Counted from the first letter of the stretch, positions 35,696-44,807 are shown. The stretch: DNA of 64,000 bases from an uncultured Clostridia bacterium (GCA_947649575.1 CANSRZ010000001.1:184734-248733), one strand, 5' to 3'. Notes: generated by a model from the letters alone, not told the origin. Numbers and translations are program-made.

Positions 35696-38304
35696 TTTTT
35701 AAAACCTCTTTCTGTAAGCCTTGCTATAATCTCATCGCTAGTCGCAGAAGACGCCTCTGCCAAAAAGAATAAACTCCTCAGCATTGGCAAATTATCATTC
35801 ATTCCGTCAACTAAACCAAATGCAGAAAAATCCGCCCCGACGAACTCTTTACGAGAGTTCACTCTTGAAAAACTGTTGTTAACCGTCACTGCGTTACTTC
35901 CGCCATAGAACATTGCAATGTCCATATTGCTTGCACCATTAAATGAACAGTTTTCAATTATTGGAACAGCCGTTGTGGATGAATTTTGTCCTAGTATAGC
36001 GCCAACAGATGTCGCAGTTTTATCCATTATATAAATCTGTCCGCTTGCCATACAGTTTTTGATTGTGCCATTCCCTATAGAAGCAGCAATGCCACCGCAA
36101 ACTGTGTCCGCAGTAAGCACGCCACGCGAAATGCAGTTTTCAATCATTTGACCACCACTGCCCGCAATTCCGCCAACTTTGATACTCACTCGATTAGTTA
36201 TTGGTGTACTAATTACCAAATCTCTGCCTGTTAAATTTCCTTCATTGATGCAATTTTTGATAATGCTTTTGCTTGAACAAGTTCCCACAATGCCACCAAT
36301 GTTACCCATACCTATGCCACTTGGGCTACCAGTCAAAGATCCATAATTTATACAGTTTGTCACTTCGCCCGTACTTTCTGACGCAAAACTCAGACTTCCG
36401 ACAATGCCTCCAACAGCCACTAATCCTGAACTTGTCAGCGATCCCGCAAACGTACAATCAGAAATTTTGCAATTGCCTGAAGCCATGCCAATAAGTCCAC
36501 CTAGCATACCATAACTACCATTCCCCAATATATTTGCTTGAACATGGCAGTTTTCAATGTTGCTTTCAGTGATACTACAAACAACCATACCACCAAAGAG
36601 CATGCTTGAGTTTCCACTTTGCGTAAACATATATCCGTCAACAATATTGATATTTTTGATAGTTGCATTTTTGACATTTAAAAACAAACCTAGATAAAAC
36701 ATTGCTGCAGCCTCACTTGTTGGATCAACAGCAAGCCTTAAACCCGATATGTTTTTGCTACCGCCGTCATAAGTTCCACTAAAAGCATTAGCACTTGTGC
36801 CAATCCCATACCAATCAAAGTCGCCAAGGTTCAAATTTGCTGTCTGTTTAAAATATTTACCTGCATAATCTTTCCCAAGCGTGCACTCATATGCCAACCC
36901 CGCAAGTTTCTCTTCGCTGTCGATTATGTATGGATGCTCCTTAGACCCGTCACCTTTGCCGTCAGTTTCATAAGACGTGTCCGCCAAATCAGTCCAACGA
37001 TCAGCCTCCCATCTCAAAATAGGATAACCGTCGTTTTTAACTTTGCTTAAAAGCCAAACATTTTCAAAGTCCCAAGGATATTTATTGTTCCATAAAGCTT
37101 CGTCTTGATACCAACTTTTATCTTTTGCATGCTCAACAATGTTTTCATCCCGTACACCCTTGCCTTCGCCGTCGTCAGCAGTGTACTCACCACCATAGTA
37201 GCAAGCGTCAATAATGGCAGGAAACTGAACGGTGGCAGCAATACTTAAAGCATTGCCTTTTGTAGTTTTTACTAAACCAGTATTAAAACAATTATAAAAA
37301 GGCACTCCCATTACACTAGATCCAAAAATAGTAACGCCAACTGCATTTGAACAAATGCCGCCAGCAGTATTATAAGCAGTTATGTTACTCAAATTAAAAC
37401 AATTTTTTATAACACTACCATTATTGGCAACATAAACTATTCCTCCGTAATAGCCATTACCATCATCTAGCCCAACATATTCTCCAGCCTTACCAAATGT
37501 CCCTTTGTTATAACAATTAACTATAGAAGCATTCATTATGAAACCAGCAATGCCAGCTAATCCGCTCCAACCACTGATCGAAGCCTTATTATAACAACTT
37601 TCGATGTTTACAAACAATGCATAACCTACAACTCCAGCAATATAACTATTACCTTTTATTTCAGAATTTTCTATACCTATATTTTTAATCTCGGCATAAT
37701 CTTGTACATCACCTACAACATAACCAAAAAGACCTTTATTATTAGCAAAATTTCCCTCTTCAATAGTATCTGTAGCCTCATACCCGCCTGCTTTTGTAAA
37801 AATACCAGTTACTTTGTGACCTCCCCCGTCATATTTACCAGAAAAATATCTGTTTATCTCTGTGCTATCTTTCCCATACTGGCTTCCTATTGGCATCCAC
37901 CAATAAGATGATAAATCTATATCAACTGTTTGCTTAAAATATATATGAGTGTAATAATAAGTAGTAGTTGTCGAACCTCTTGTGACAACATTTTTCTCAC
38001 TTTCGTTGGCTACATTATCATAAAAAACACGATACGAAAGTCCTGCAAGCTCTTGCGCAGAAGTAATTAGATATGGTTCACTTTCAGTACCTTTACCTTG
38101 CCAATCGATATCATATCCCGTTCCACTATCTCCCCAATATTTAGTAATATCATTTGGCTGAGTTGCGCTTTGAGTTGTTTCAGGTTGTTCTGACTGTGAT
38201 TTTGCAGAAAAATCAACCAAGCCCAAAACCAGCCCCAATGTTAGCGCAACAACTGCACAGGCTGAGATAACTGAGATTATAATATTCCTTTTCTTTTTAT
38301 TCAT
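35692..38304 (-). CDS. GLUG-repeat surface protein 1
   Basis: An 870-aa membrane-anchored surface protein. Residues 1-35 are a basic start plus one membrane helix (IIISVISACAVVALTLGLVL), then a Ser/Thr/Gln linker. Two modules follow, each opening with a GxGT/S...PYLI...ELAGL and YFKQTxxLxLG signature (about residues 70 and 450) and continuing with GLUG-type beta-helix repeats such as GGIVG...IxNCxNxG. The C terminus (NLPMLRSLFFLAEASS) is shared with the two paralogues at 41121 and 62896. No LPxTG motif. AGGAGG lies before ATG 38304. Two promoters lie upstream, one with a poly-G spacer. Adhesin-like role is inference. Confidence 0.85.
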   Translation of the reverse strand: MNKKKRNIIISVISACAVVALTLGLVLGLVDFSAKSQSEQPETTQSATQPNDITKYWGDSGTGYDIDWQGKGTESEPYLITSAQELAGLSYRVFYDNVANESEKNVVTRGSTTTTYYYTHIYFKQTVDIDLSSYWWMPIGSQYGKDSTEINRYFSGKYDGGGHKVTGIFTKAGGYEATDTIEEGNFANNKGLFGYVVGDVQDYAEIKNIGIENSEIKGNSYIAGVVGYALFVNIESCYNKASISGWSGLAGIAGFIMNASIVNCYNKGTFGKAGEYVGLDDGNGYYGGIVYVANNGSVIKNCFNLSNITAYNTAGGICSNAVGVTIFGSSVMGVPFYNCFNTGLVKTTKGNALSIAATVQFPAIIDACYYGGEYTADDGEGKGVRDENIVEHAKDKSWYQDEALWNNKYPWDFENVWLLSKVKNDGYPILRWEADRWTDLADTSYETDGKGDGSKEHPYIIDSEEKLAGLAYECTLGKDYAGKYFKQTANLNLGDFDWYGIGTSANAFSGTYDGGSKNISGLRLAVDPTSEAAAMFYLGLFLNVKNATIKNINIVDGYMFTQSGNSSMLFGGMVVCSITESNIENCHVQANILGNGSYGMLGGLIGMASGNCKISDCTFAGSLTSSGLVAVGGIVGSLSFASESTGEVTNCINYGSLTGSPSGIGMGNIGGIVGTCSSKSIIKNCINEGNLTGRDLVISTPITNRVSIKVGGIAGSGGQMIENCISRGVLTADTVCGGIAASIGNGTIKNCMASGQIYIMDKTATSVGAILGQNSSTTAVPIIENCSFNGASNMDIAMFYGGSNAVTVNNSFSRVNSRKEFVGADFSAFGLVDGMNDNLPMLRSLFFLAEASSATSDEIIARLTERGFKN

Positions 38305-38379
38305 AATATTTCCTCCTATTTATTTTGCGAAAAATTATTATTTTTAGTCAAAAAGTTTTATGTACGCAATTATTAAGTA

Positions 38380-38408
38380 ATTATATTATATTTTAGAGTT
38401 ATAGTCAA
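38380..38408 (-). promoter_or_regulatory. Proximal promoter P2 of GLUG protein 1
   Basis: Minus-strand TTGACT (38403-38408) and perfect TATAAT (38380-38385), 17-base spacer, about 75 bases before the ATG. It should give basal transcription whatever the state of P1. Confidence 0.75.
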
Positions 38409-38462
38409 ACAAATTACTTAAATTATGAGTAATGTAGAGATTAATTTCGCAGTTTCAAATAT

Positions 38463-38490
38463 ATGATAGCAAATCCCCCCCCCGTGTCAA
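38463..38490 (-). promoter_or_regulatory. Distal promoter P1 of GLUG protein 1 with G9 spacer
   Basis: Minus-strand perfect TTGACA (38485-38490) and TATCAT (38463-38468). The 16-base spacer contains nine consecutive G (38475-38483 on the other strand). One extra G would give the optimal 17. Homopolymers in this position make promoters phase-variable in other bacteria. Confidence 0.7.
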
Positions 38491-38545
38491 CTTTTTATGA
38501 AAGAAAGTTCAAACTTTTTTTCGTTTCCACTTGAGGGGGGGGGAT
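38473..38545. repeat. C9/G9 inverted pair upstream of GLUG protein 1
   Basis: Plus strand ATCCCCCCCCC (38473-38483) and GGGGGGGGGAT (38535-38545) form an 11-bp perfect inverted repeat around a 51-base segment that carries the P1 -35 box. Rare in such an A+T-rich region. Confidence 0.75.
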
Positions 38546-38624
38546 AAAAAGTGCCATTTAAACAACATTATTCTTCTTATCAGGATGATGAGGCATGGGT
38601 ACACAGCAAGCACTTGATGTTGAA

Positions 38625-38690
38625 CAACAAAAAAAGCAAGCCAAATTGACTTGCTTTTGAATAAGTTTTGTAAATTATCTCTTTGAGAAT
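38625..38690 (-). repeat. Left copy of the rpsI 3'-end direct repeat
   Basis: This 66-base segment matches 40048-40113 at 57 of 66 positions in the same orientation. It contains the last rpsI codons and the rpsI terminator hairpin, displaced from the real gene by about 1.4 kb. Confidence 0.85.
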
Positions 38691-38832
38691 AAGGTTTCAA
38701 AGCATTTTTAGGAGCAATAATCTTAACTTTATCATGCCAATCCGATCTGCAAATTTTATCAACTAAAATATGTAAATCACCAAAATAGTCAGAATGAAAA
38801 TGAGTAATCAAAACATATTTGATTTTTGATTG
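38691..38832 (-). pseudogene. Fragment of a metallo-beta-lactamase-fold gene
   Basis: Reads ITHFHSDYFGDLHILVDKIC then KVKIIAPKNALKP, closely matching residues about 45-90 of the intact protein encoded at 34909-35616. It has no start or active-site remainder and runs straight into the displaced rpsI end. Its 5' edge supplies the last codons and stop of the neighbouring flippase gene. A non-functional recombination remnant. Confidence 0.8.
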
Positions 38833-40025
38833 GGAATTTTCTCTTTTCTTATCAAAAAGCCCTCTTTATCCATTTTGAAATTTCTAAATCTTAAAATCAA
38901 GAATAAAACAAGTGCTAAAACGCCACAGGTTATTTGTGCAATATCTGTGTTAAATGGAGTAAACAAAAAGACTGCCAAAATTGTTCGAATTACTTTTGAT
39001 AATAAACCAATTATTGTTGCTTTTGTTGGCGAATACTCAAGCTGTATAAAAGTTTGAAGATTTGATTTAACAATTGTTATAAGCATATCAGAAATTTGAA
39101 TTGCAAGATAAATCAGACCGATAGACAAGACAACATTGAAAACTTTGAAAAGCGAGAAAAACAAAACAATTGCTAAAATAACATAACAAATCGTAACCGT
39201 TCCTGAATAAATTAAAGCTTTTTTATAATTGTAACAAGATTGTGATATATCAATTTTAGCAATCTTTACTGAAATACCGTCCCAAATCGGATCTGTTATT
39301 AAGTTTATAAAACTGAGTGCAATATAATATTCCTGCCCAAAACTGAACGCCAAACGAAAGCCAAAAAGATAAATAATCAGCATAAAAATTTCGCCAACAA
39401 TACTCATAGACTCATATCTGAAATTTTTGATTATGCTAAAATCAAATTTAAACTTTTTAAGGTTAATCGCAAACCAGACTGCCACATAAACAAACAGCGC
39501 AGAAAGGTTAACGGCAAGGATAATAATCTGATTTTTAGTTATCAATGCTGTTATGCAAACAGTAAGCAAGTTTAAAATCATAAAACCTAGACTGCAAAAA
39601 TTTGCAAATTTATCTTTATTTTCAAAATATAACTTTTCTGTAACCAAGTTGCAAACATAGCTTAAAAACAACTGGCCAATAGCCATTAATGTAAAGTTAC
39701 GATAAATATCTGTTTCCATGTTCATAAAAGCAATATATTTATCAACAAAAACAGCGATTATTGCAAAAATAGTGATTCCAAAAATCAGCCCCAAAAATAT
39801 GCCTGTGTTTACACAATTTTTATTGTCCTCTTTGTTTGCCCGAATGCTTGAAGCTGTTGCAAAAAAGCATAACAGTGTGCTGATAACAAACTGCAAGGGA
39901 TAGGTTATAGAAAATATGCCAGAATATGCAGTATTGCCAGTTATGACGCCCAAGAGGAAATAGGTCAAAACATTTAATACTGAAAAAGCAAATAAAGTTA
40001 ATGACAAAGTGAAGTATCTTTTCAT
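38808..40025 (-). CDS. Polysaccharide/lipid flippase-like membrane protein
   Basis: A 405-aa polytopic protein with about 11-12 hydrophobic segments, Asn/Phe/Ile-rich, resembling short MOP-superfamily exporters (N-terminal MKRYFTLSLTLFAFSVLNVL). Substrate unknown. The last residues (about QKSNMF) are encoded by the metallo-beta-lactamase remnant, so the natural C terminus may have been lost. ATG 40025 is the most likely start, but no clear ribosome-binding site is present; a TTG opens the frame at 40043. The gene sits between two copies of the rpsI end. Confidence 0.72.
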   Translation of the reverse strand: MKRYFTLSLTLFAFSVLNVLTYFLLGVITGNTAYSGIFSITYPLQFVISTLLCFFATASSIRANKEDNKNCVNTGIFLGLIFGITIFAIIAVFVDKYIAFMNMETDIYRNFTLMAIGQLFLSYVCNLVTEKLYFENKDKFANFCSLGFMILNLLTVCITALITKNQIIILAVNLSALFVYVAVWFAINLKKFKFDFSIIKNFRYESMSIVGEIFMLIIYLFGFRLAFSFGQEYYIALSFINLITDPIWDGISVKIAKIDISQSCYNYKKALIYSGTVTICYVILAIVLFFSLFKVFNVVLSIGLIYLAIQISDMLITIVKSNLQTFIQLEYSPTKATIIGLLSKVIRTILAVFLFTPFNTDIAQITCGVLALVLFLILRFRNFKMDKEGFLIRKEKIPNQKSNMF

Positions 40026-40047
40026 ATTGGGATATTCTAACAAAAAT

Positions 40048-40113
40048 CAACAAAAAAAGCAAGCCAATTTTGCTTGCTTTTGATATAAATTTGCAAATTA
40101 TCTCTTTGAGAAT
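40048..40113 (-). terminator. rpsI terminator and right copy of the 66-base direct repeat
   Basis: The hairpin AAAAGCAAG (40055-40063) / CTTGCTTTT (40073-40081) lies just after the rpsI stop codon (40098). The whole segment, including the last rpsI codons, is repeated at 38625-38690. Confidence 0.8.
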
Positions 40114-40508
40114 TGAGAAGCTTTTCTTGCTTTTTTAAGACCGTATTTCTTTCTCTCTTTCATTCTGCTATCGCGAGTAAGAAGACCAGCTTCTTTAAGT
40201 TCTTTCTTGTAAGTTTCGCTAGCTTTAACCAAAGCTCTTGCAAGACCGTGGCAAATAGCACCAGCTTGTCCAGCAATACCGCCTCCGTCAACGCGGATAA
40301 TAGCGTCAAACTTGTCAGCAGTTTGTGTAAGAGTGAGTGGTTGTTTAGCAACCAAAACAAGAGTATCTCTTTGGAGATATTCGCTAAGTTCTCTTTCGTT
40401 TACTGTAATTTTACCATTCCCTGGGAATAATCTAACTCTGGCAATTGAGCTTTTTCTTCTGCCAGTAGCAATAATTTGACTTCCAGTTTTAACTTTTTTC
40501 TCTGCCAT
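40098..40508 (-). CDS. rpsI: 30S ribosomal protein S9
   Basis: A 136-aa S9: [21 protein letters not shown] at the N terminus, the [21 protein letters not shown] core and a basic C terminus ending RKASQFSKR, whose tail reaches the P-site tRNA. It follows rplM with a one-base TAATG overlap, the conserved pair. Its terminal codons and terminator are duplicated 1.4 kb downstream. Confidence 0.97.
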   Translation of the reverse strand: MAEKKVKTGSQIIATGRRKSSIARVRLFPGNGKITVNERELSEYLQRDTLVLVAKQPLTLTQTADKFDAIIRVDGGGIAGQAGAICHGLARALVKASETYKKELKEAGLLTRDSRMKERKKYGLKKARKASQFSKR

Positions 40509-40951
40509 TATTTTCTTACTCCTTTAACTTCAACTGCTTGTGGTTGTTGTGCTTGGTGATTGTGGTTTGCGTCCTTAGAAACATGAAGTCTTGTAAATTG
40601 TTTTCTTCCAATGCTAGTTTTTGGAAGCATGCCTTTAACAGCAAGTTCAACAACTTTTACAGAGTTTTCTCTCATCATTGTTCCATAGTCAACTTCTTTA
40701 AGTCCACCAATATAGCCTGTGTGCCATCTGTGTTTTTTGTCAGTAAGTTTTTTGCCTGTAAGCACAACCTGGTCAGAATTGAGAACGATAACAAAATCGC
40801 CACAATCAACATGAGGTGTGTAAATAGGCTTAACTTTGCCAGTTAATATATCAGCAACTGTAGTAGCCACTCTGCCAAGAGGGAGTCCAGCTGCGTCAAC
40901 AACGAACCATTTTCTATCAATGTCCGCTGGTTTTGCCATAAATGTTTTCAT
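40508..40951 (-). CDS. rplM: 50S ribosomal protein L13
   Basis: A 147-aa L13, an early-assembly 23S rRNA-binding protein. Motifs: [51 protein letters not shown] and [25 protein letters not shown] precedes ATG 40951. The C-terminal [15 protein letters not shown] replaces the more usual HPHxAQ-P-x tail. First gene of rplM-rpsI. Confidence 0.97.
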   Translation of the reverse strand: MKTFMAKPADIDRKWFVVDAAGLPLGRVATTVADILTGKVKPIYTPHVDCGDFVIVLNSDQVVLTGKKLTDKKHRWHTGYIGGLKEVDYGTMMRENSVKVVELAVKGMLPKTSIGRKQFTRLHVSKDANHNHQAQQPQAVEVKGVRK

Positions 40952-41072
40952 TATAAAAATTCCTCCGTTAAAATTCCCCGATTATTGGCTTTTTATCCGC
41001 GGGGCTAGTGCAAACAAAAAACGCCTTAAATCAAGACGATTATATTTTACACAATATAACCCCATTTGTCAA
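40952..41072 (-). promoter_or_regulatory. rplM promoter and leader
   Basis: Minus-strand TTGACA (41067-41072) and TAAAAT (41044-41049), 17-base spacer. The roughly 90-base leader contains a possible CCCCG...CGGGG hairpin just before the ribosome-binding site. L13 autoregulatory leaders are known in Bacillota; I could not match the consensus in detail. Confidence 0.6.
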
Positions 41073-41120
41073 GCGTTTTTTGCAAATATTTTCGAGATTT
41101 CTTAAAAAATAATATTTAAA

Positions 41121-43783
41121 TTAATGACTTTGTTTAAATCCTTTACTGTCAAGCCATTCTTGAGTCACCTCTTCGCCGAATTCAGCTTGCCAGAACAAAT
41201 CTTTCAATATAGGTAAATTATTATTCATTCCCTCAACTATTTTAAACGTACTTAAATCACTGTCGCTGTAATAGCCTTGATTATTAATGTAAAAATAACA
41301 ACCCCCAATCATACTCCCTGCAGTTTGTATACCAGTAAATTTTACTATTTTAACATTACTGTTGCCAACAAAATTAGAGTATCTAACATAATGTCCTGTA
41401 AGTTTTCCTACAATTGCACCTACATTAGCACCTACGCCGCCATTAAACACAATCTGTCCAGTGCCCATGCAATAAGAAATAAATGAATTAAGAGCTTCAC
41501 CAATAAGTCCACCGACATTGTCTGAGCCTACAACAACTCCGTCAAAAATGCACTTTGTTAAAATTGTATCAGATTCCAAATATCCAGCCAAGCCGCCAAC
41601 TTTATCAACGCCTTTCACATTGGAATATACATAGCTATTTTCAATTTTATTTTGTCCAGCCCCACGTCCCACTAAACCGCCAACTTCAATATTTGTTGCC
41701 TCAACATTGCCAGTGGAATAGGAATTTTTTATAGTGCTACCCTCAGCAAGTCCCACGATTCCGCCAATGTAATTCTTGCCTTTAATATTACCTTTGTTTA
41801 TACAGTTATCAATCACGTTGTCAGTAGTTGTTCCGTAAGTATATCCAACAATTCCGCCAAGTTTTTCTGAATTTGTACCCGACAACCCCTCAACGCTACC
41901 GCTAAAACTGCTGTTCAAAACCTCTGCGCGCCAACTATATCCCCCAAGACCTCCAACATTAGTTTTTCCCTTAACAACTGCGTTGCTATGGCAATTTTCG
42001 ATTACAGAGTTAGTATCAAAAAGCCCAACAATAGTACCCACATTGCTACCGCCAATTATTGTGGAATTCTTTATAATAACATTTTTTACTGTTGCAGATT
42101 CAATTGTTCCAAATAAACCAACGTAACTAGCCTCAGATTGGTTTATGTACAACCCGCTGATTACAAAATTTCCGCCGTCATATATATCAGCAGCAAAAGC
42201 AGTACCATCGCCGTTCCCCGTCCCAATCGGTGTCCACTCGTAACCGCCTAAATCAATGTTTGCCGTCTGCTTAAAACAATCGCCCTCAAAAGTATTATCG
42301 CCACTATTAACTTGCTGAGCAATGCCCGCAAGTTTATAAGGAGTGTCTATAATATAAGGGTCATTTTCCGATCCCGTCCCATCAAAATTAGTATCCCCCA
42401 ACTCAATCCAATTAGTTGGGGGTGGCAATTGCCATTTAAAAATAGGATACCCATCATTAAGATCAGACTTTATTGCCCATATATTTTCAAAATCCCAAGG
42501 ATATTCTGCGTTCCACAATAATTCACCATTATCTTTTGCCTCTGGTGCAAAAAAATCTGGGCTTTTTGCGCCGAGCTCTAAATATTCTATTCTCTTCGTT
42601 GTATCAGTGCCAGAGCCAACACCAGCTGATAATGTACAACTTCCGCCATAATAAAGATTATTTAACACAGCCTCTGAATATTGAGAACCACCAGTAATAG
42701 CTCCTTTATAATTCGCTGTGCCAGCTACGAATCCAGCATTATAGCAATTACTTAAACAACTATATGAATTCATATAACCTGCCAGCCCGCCAACATAATT
42801 GCCTGATCCTGCTATCCAGCCAGTATTATAACAATTACTGATTATACTTCTTGCATACACGATACCTGCAATACCACCAACATAACCACTTTCACCAGCC
42901 GTCACAGTACCAGTATTATAGCAATTCCCCAAGATATAACCTTGAGAGCTCCCAGTCAAAGTTCGAATTTCACCCAACACCGCTCCTACAATACCTCCAA
43001 CATATTGTTTCCCATATAATTTACTTGTATTATAACAATTTGAAATTAAAACTCCTCCACAATAGCCAACAATACCTCCAACCCAATTTGTACCTTCTAT
43101 ATTTGAATTCACAACACCAAGATTTTTTATGCTAGTTTTTAAATAATTAGATGAATTAACTACAACATAACCAAATAATCCCTTATTATTATCAGCATAT
43201 GTAGACGTGTCAGCCTTGGTAAATACACCTGAAACAGTATGTCCATCTCCGTCATATGTTCCAGAGAAATATTTGCCAGATACTGCATTATTAGGATTAT
43301 AATCGCCAATCGGTTGCCACCAATAAGCTGACACATCAATATCACAAGTTTGTTTAAAATATTTGTTTAAGAAATAATATGGCCCTCTACCATCTCTATC
43401 CCCTGAACTATTTGTAAAATACTCTTGCTTTTGATTTGCATATACAGCATAACTCAGTCCTGCAAGTTCTGCCGCACTAGAAATAAGCCACGGGTCTGCT
43501 TCTGTTCCACTGCCTGACCATTCCATGTCTAACACTGATTTGTCAGATCTATAAGCTTCATGCCAGTACATGTCATTTGTTGGCTCGGTGACGCCTTGGG
43601 TTTGCTCGGGTTGTGGATTATTTTCTACATTTCGCGAAGCGAAATGGTGGCTAAAAAAGTACCCCCCCCCGCGATTATTCCTATTGTGGATATCATCGCA
43701 AGAAGAAGTACTATTGGGTTTTTTATTGTATTTTTTCGTTTATTTTGTCCCGTCGATGTGGATAACTTTTGTTTGTTTTTCAT
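41121..43783 (-). CDS. GLUG-repeat surface protein 2, out of frame at a G9 tract (phase-variable)
   Basis: From ATG 43783 (AGGTG 8 bases upstream, good promoter) the frame reads MKNKQKLSTSTGQNKRKNTI, a membrane helix (IVLLLAMISTIGIIAGGG) and then, at nine consecutive G (43662-43670), runs into a TAG at 43625-43627 after 52 codons. The remaining 800-odd codons, in the +1 frame, encode GLUG1-like modules: WSGSGTEADPWLI, YFKQTCDIDVSAYWW, many GGIVG...NCYNTG repeats, a second entry module near 42420, and the family C terminus NLPILKDLFWQAEFG. Ten G would give one 887-aa protein with the same anchor-linker layout as GLUG1. An internal ATG at 43571 lacks a ribosome-binding site and signal peptide. 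A sequencing error in the run is the main alternative. Confidence 0.85.
43662..43670 (-). repeat. G9 homopolymer (contingency tract) in GLUG protein 2
   Basis: Nine G on the coding strand within the Ala-Gly-Gly end of the membrane anchor. Length 9 breaks the frame; 7 or 10 would restore it. Confidence 0.85.
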
Positions 43784-43816
43784 AAGTTTTTCACCTCGTT
43801 TTTTTATTTCTCTTTT

Positions 43817-43846
43817 ATTATATATCTTTTTCTTTTACTTAGTCAA
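43817..43846 (-). promoter_or_regulatory. Promoter of GLUG protein 2
   Basis: Minus-strand TTGACT (43841-43846) and TATAAT (43817-43822), 18-base spacer, 34 bases before ATG 43783. Supports 43783, not 43571, as the true gene start. Confidence 0.75.
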
Positions 43847-43932
43847 TTATTTTGGGGATAAATAAATATTTTTTAATAAATATATTAAATACAAAAATTT
43901 TAATTAGCAATAATTTTTATGAAAAAATCTGT

Positions 43933-44649
43933 TTAGCCCACTTGAACATTATCATTCAAATTTTGGCAAGCATTGTAAGCATCAAAACCGACCTCACAAT
44001 TCACGCTTTTGCGAATATGAGTATAAATATTTTCAAGAGTCTTTTGCGTTGACTGTTCAAGACGTTCGCGCATTTCGTCAATCCCAATATTGCCATCGCA
44101 CTGAGATGCAAGCACTTTCAACTTGTTTGGATCTTGGATCAAAGACGCAATATTATCCAAAAACTGGCAATCTTTTTTGAAATTGTCCTTACAAACCTCG
44201 CCGTTAACATCTTCAGCCACCTGAGTCACTTTTTTATAATACCCAAAAGATCCAATTTTTTCGCCTTTTTCAGTCAATCTTGCAACAGCCTTATTATGTA
44301 AAGATTTGATTTTATCTTGACGTGAATTTTTAGTTTGAAGAATTTCACAAACCTCATTATTGCAAAGCGAACTAATTTTTTTAACAACATCTTCTTCGCT
44401 ATAATTCGCATTTATGCCAGACTTGAACGCAAGTTCCAGCCCAACCTTTTCTTCATCAGAGAGTTCATATAAAGATTTGCCCAGTCTAGTTGTTTTTTGC
44501 TCTCTTTTCTTGCCAGAAATTTTATCATTGTATGCCAAAACAAGAGCATAAAACTGCTCATTGGTCAATTCTTCATCAATGTTTCCCTCAGGCAAACCCA
44601 AAAATTGATTAAGTGATGGAAATAATTGTTTTACTTGTGCGTCAGACAT
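43933..44649 (-). CDS. Hypothetical protein, 238 aa
   Basis: Not recognised. Hydrophilic and largely helical, with scattered cysteines in the second half (NNEVCEIL, VCKDNFKKDCQFL, SQCDGN, VNCEVGF, NACQNL). No signal peptide or membrane helix. GGAGG lies 5 bases before ATG 44649 and a promoter (TTGGAG, 17 bases, TACAAT) is seen upstream, so it is probably a real single gene. Its position next to GLUG2 does not by itself indicate a functional link. Confidence 0.72.
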   Translation of the reverse strand: MSDAQVKQLFPSLNQFLGLPEGNIDEELTNEQFYALVLAYNDKISGKKREQKTTRLGKSLYELSDEEKVGLELAFKSGINANYSEEDVVKKISSLCNNEVCEILQTKNSRQDKIKSLHNKAVARLTEKGEKIGSFGYYKKVTQVAEDVNGEVCKDNFKKDCQFLDNIASLIQDPNKLKVLASQCDGNIGIDEMRERLEQSTQKTLENIYTHIRKSVNCEVGFDAYNACQNLNDNVQVG

Positions 44650-44759
44650 AAAAACCTCCAACAATGTTTAATTACAACATTATTGTACCATAAATTTTTG
44701 ATATCTCCAAGCGATTTTTGCATTTTTATGCAAAAAATTGCATAAATTTATAGAAAAAA

Positions 44760-44784
44760 AGAGTGGCCTAGTCACTCTTTTTTA
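44760..44784 (-). terminator. Terminator of the 166-aa membrane protein gene
   Basis: Stem AGAGTG (44760-44765) / CACTCT (44773-44778), T-run following on the plus side and A-run on the other. Confidence 0.75.
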
Positions 44785-44807
44785 TATTCCGCTATTAAAT
44801 TTAATTT

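Noticed and set aside
38509-38811. A 100-aa frame as a real metallo-beta-lactamase-like gene
   Set aside because: Only about 45 residues match the intact protein; the rest is the displaced rpsI end, its terminator and promoter DNA. Annotated as a remnant instead.
43560-43865. Plus-strand frames of 71 and 101 aa over the GLUG2 start
   Set aside because: Antisense to the signal region and poly-G tract; no start signals. The minus strand has promoter, ribosome-binding site and a homologous N terminus.
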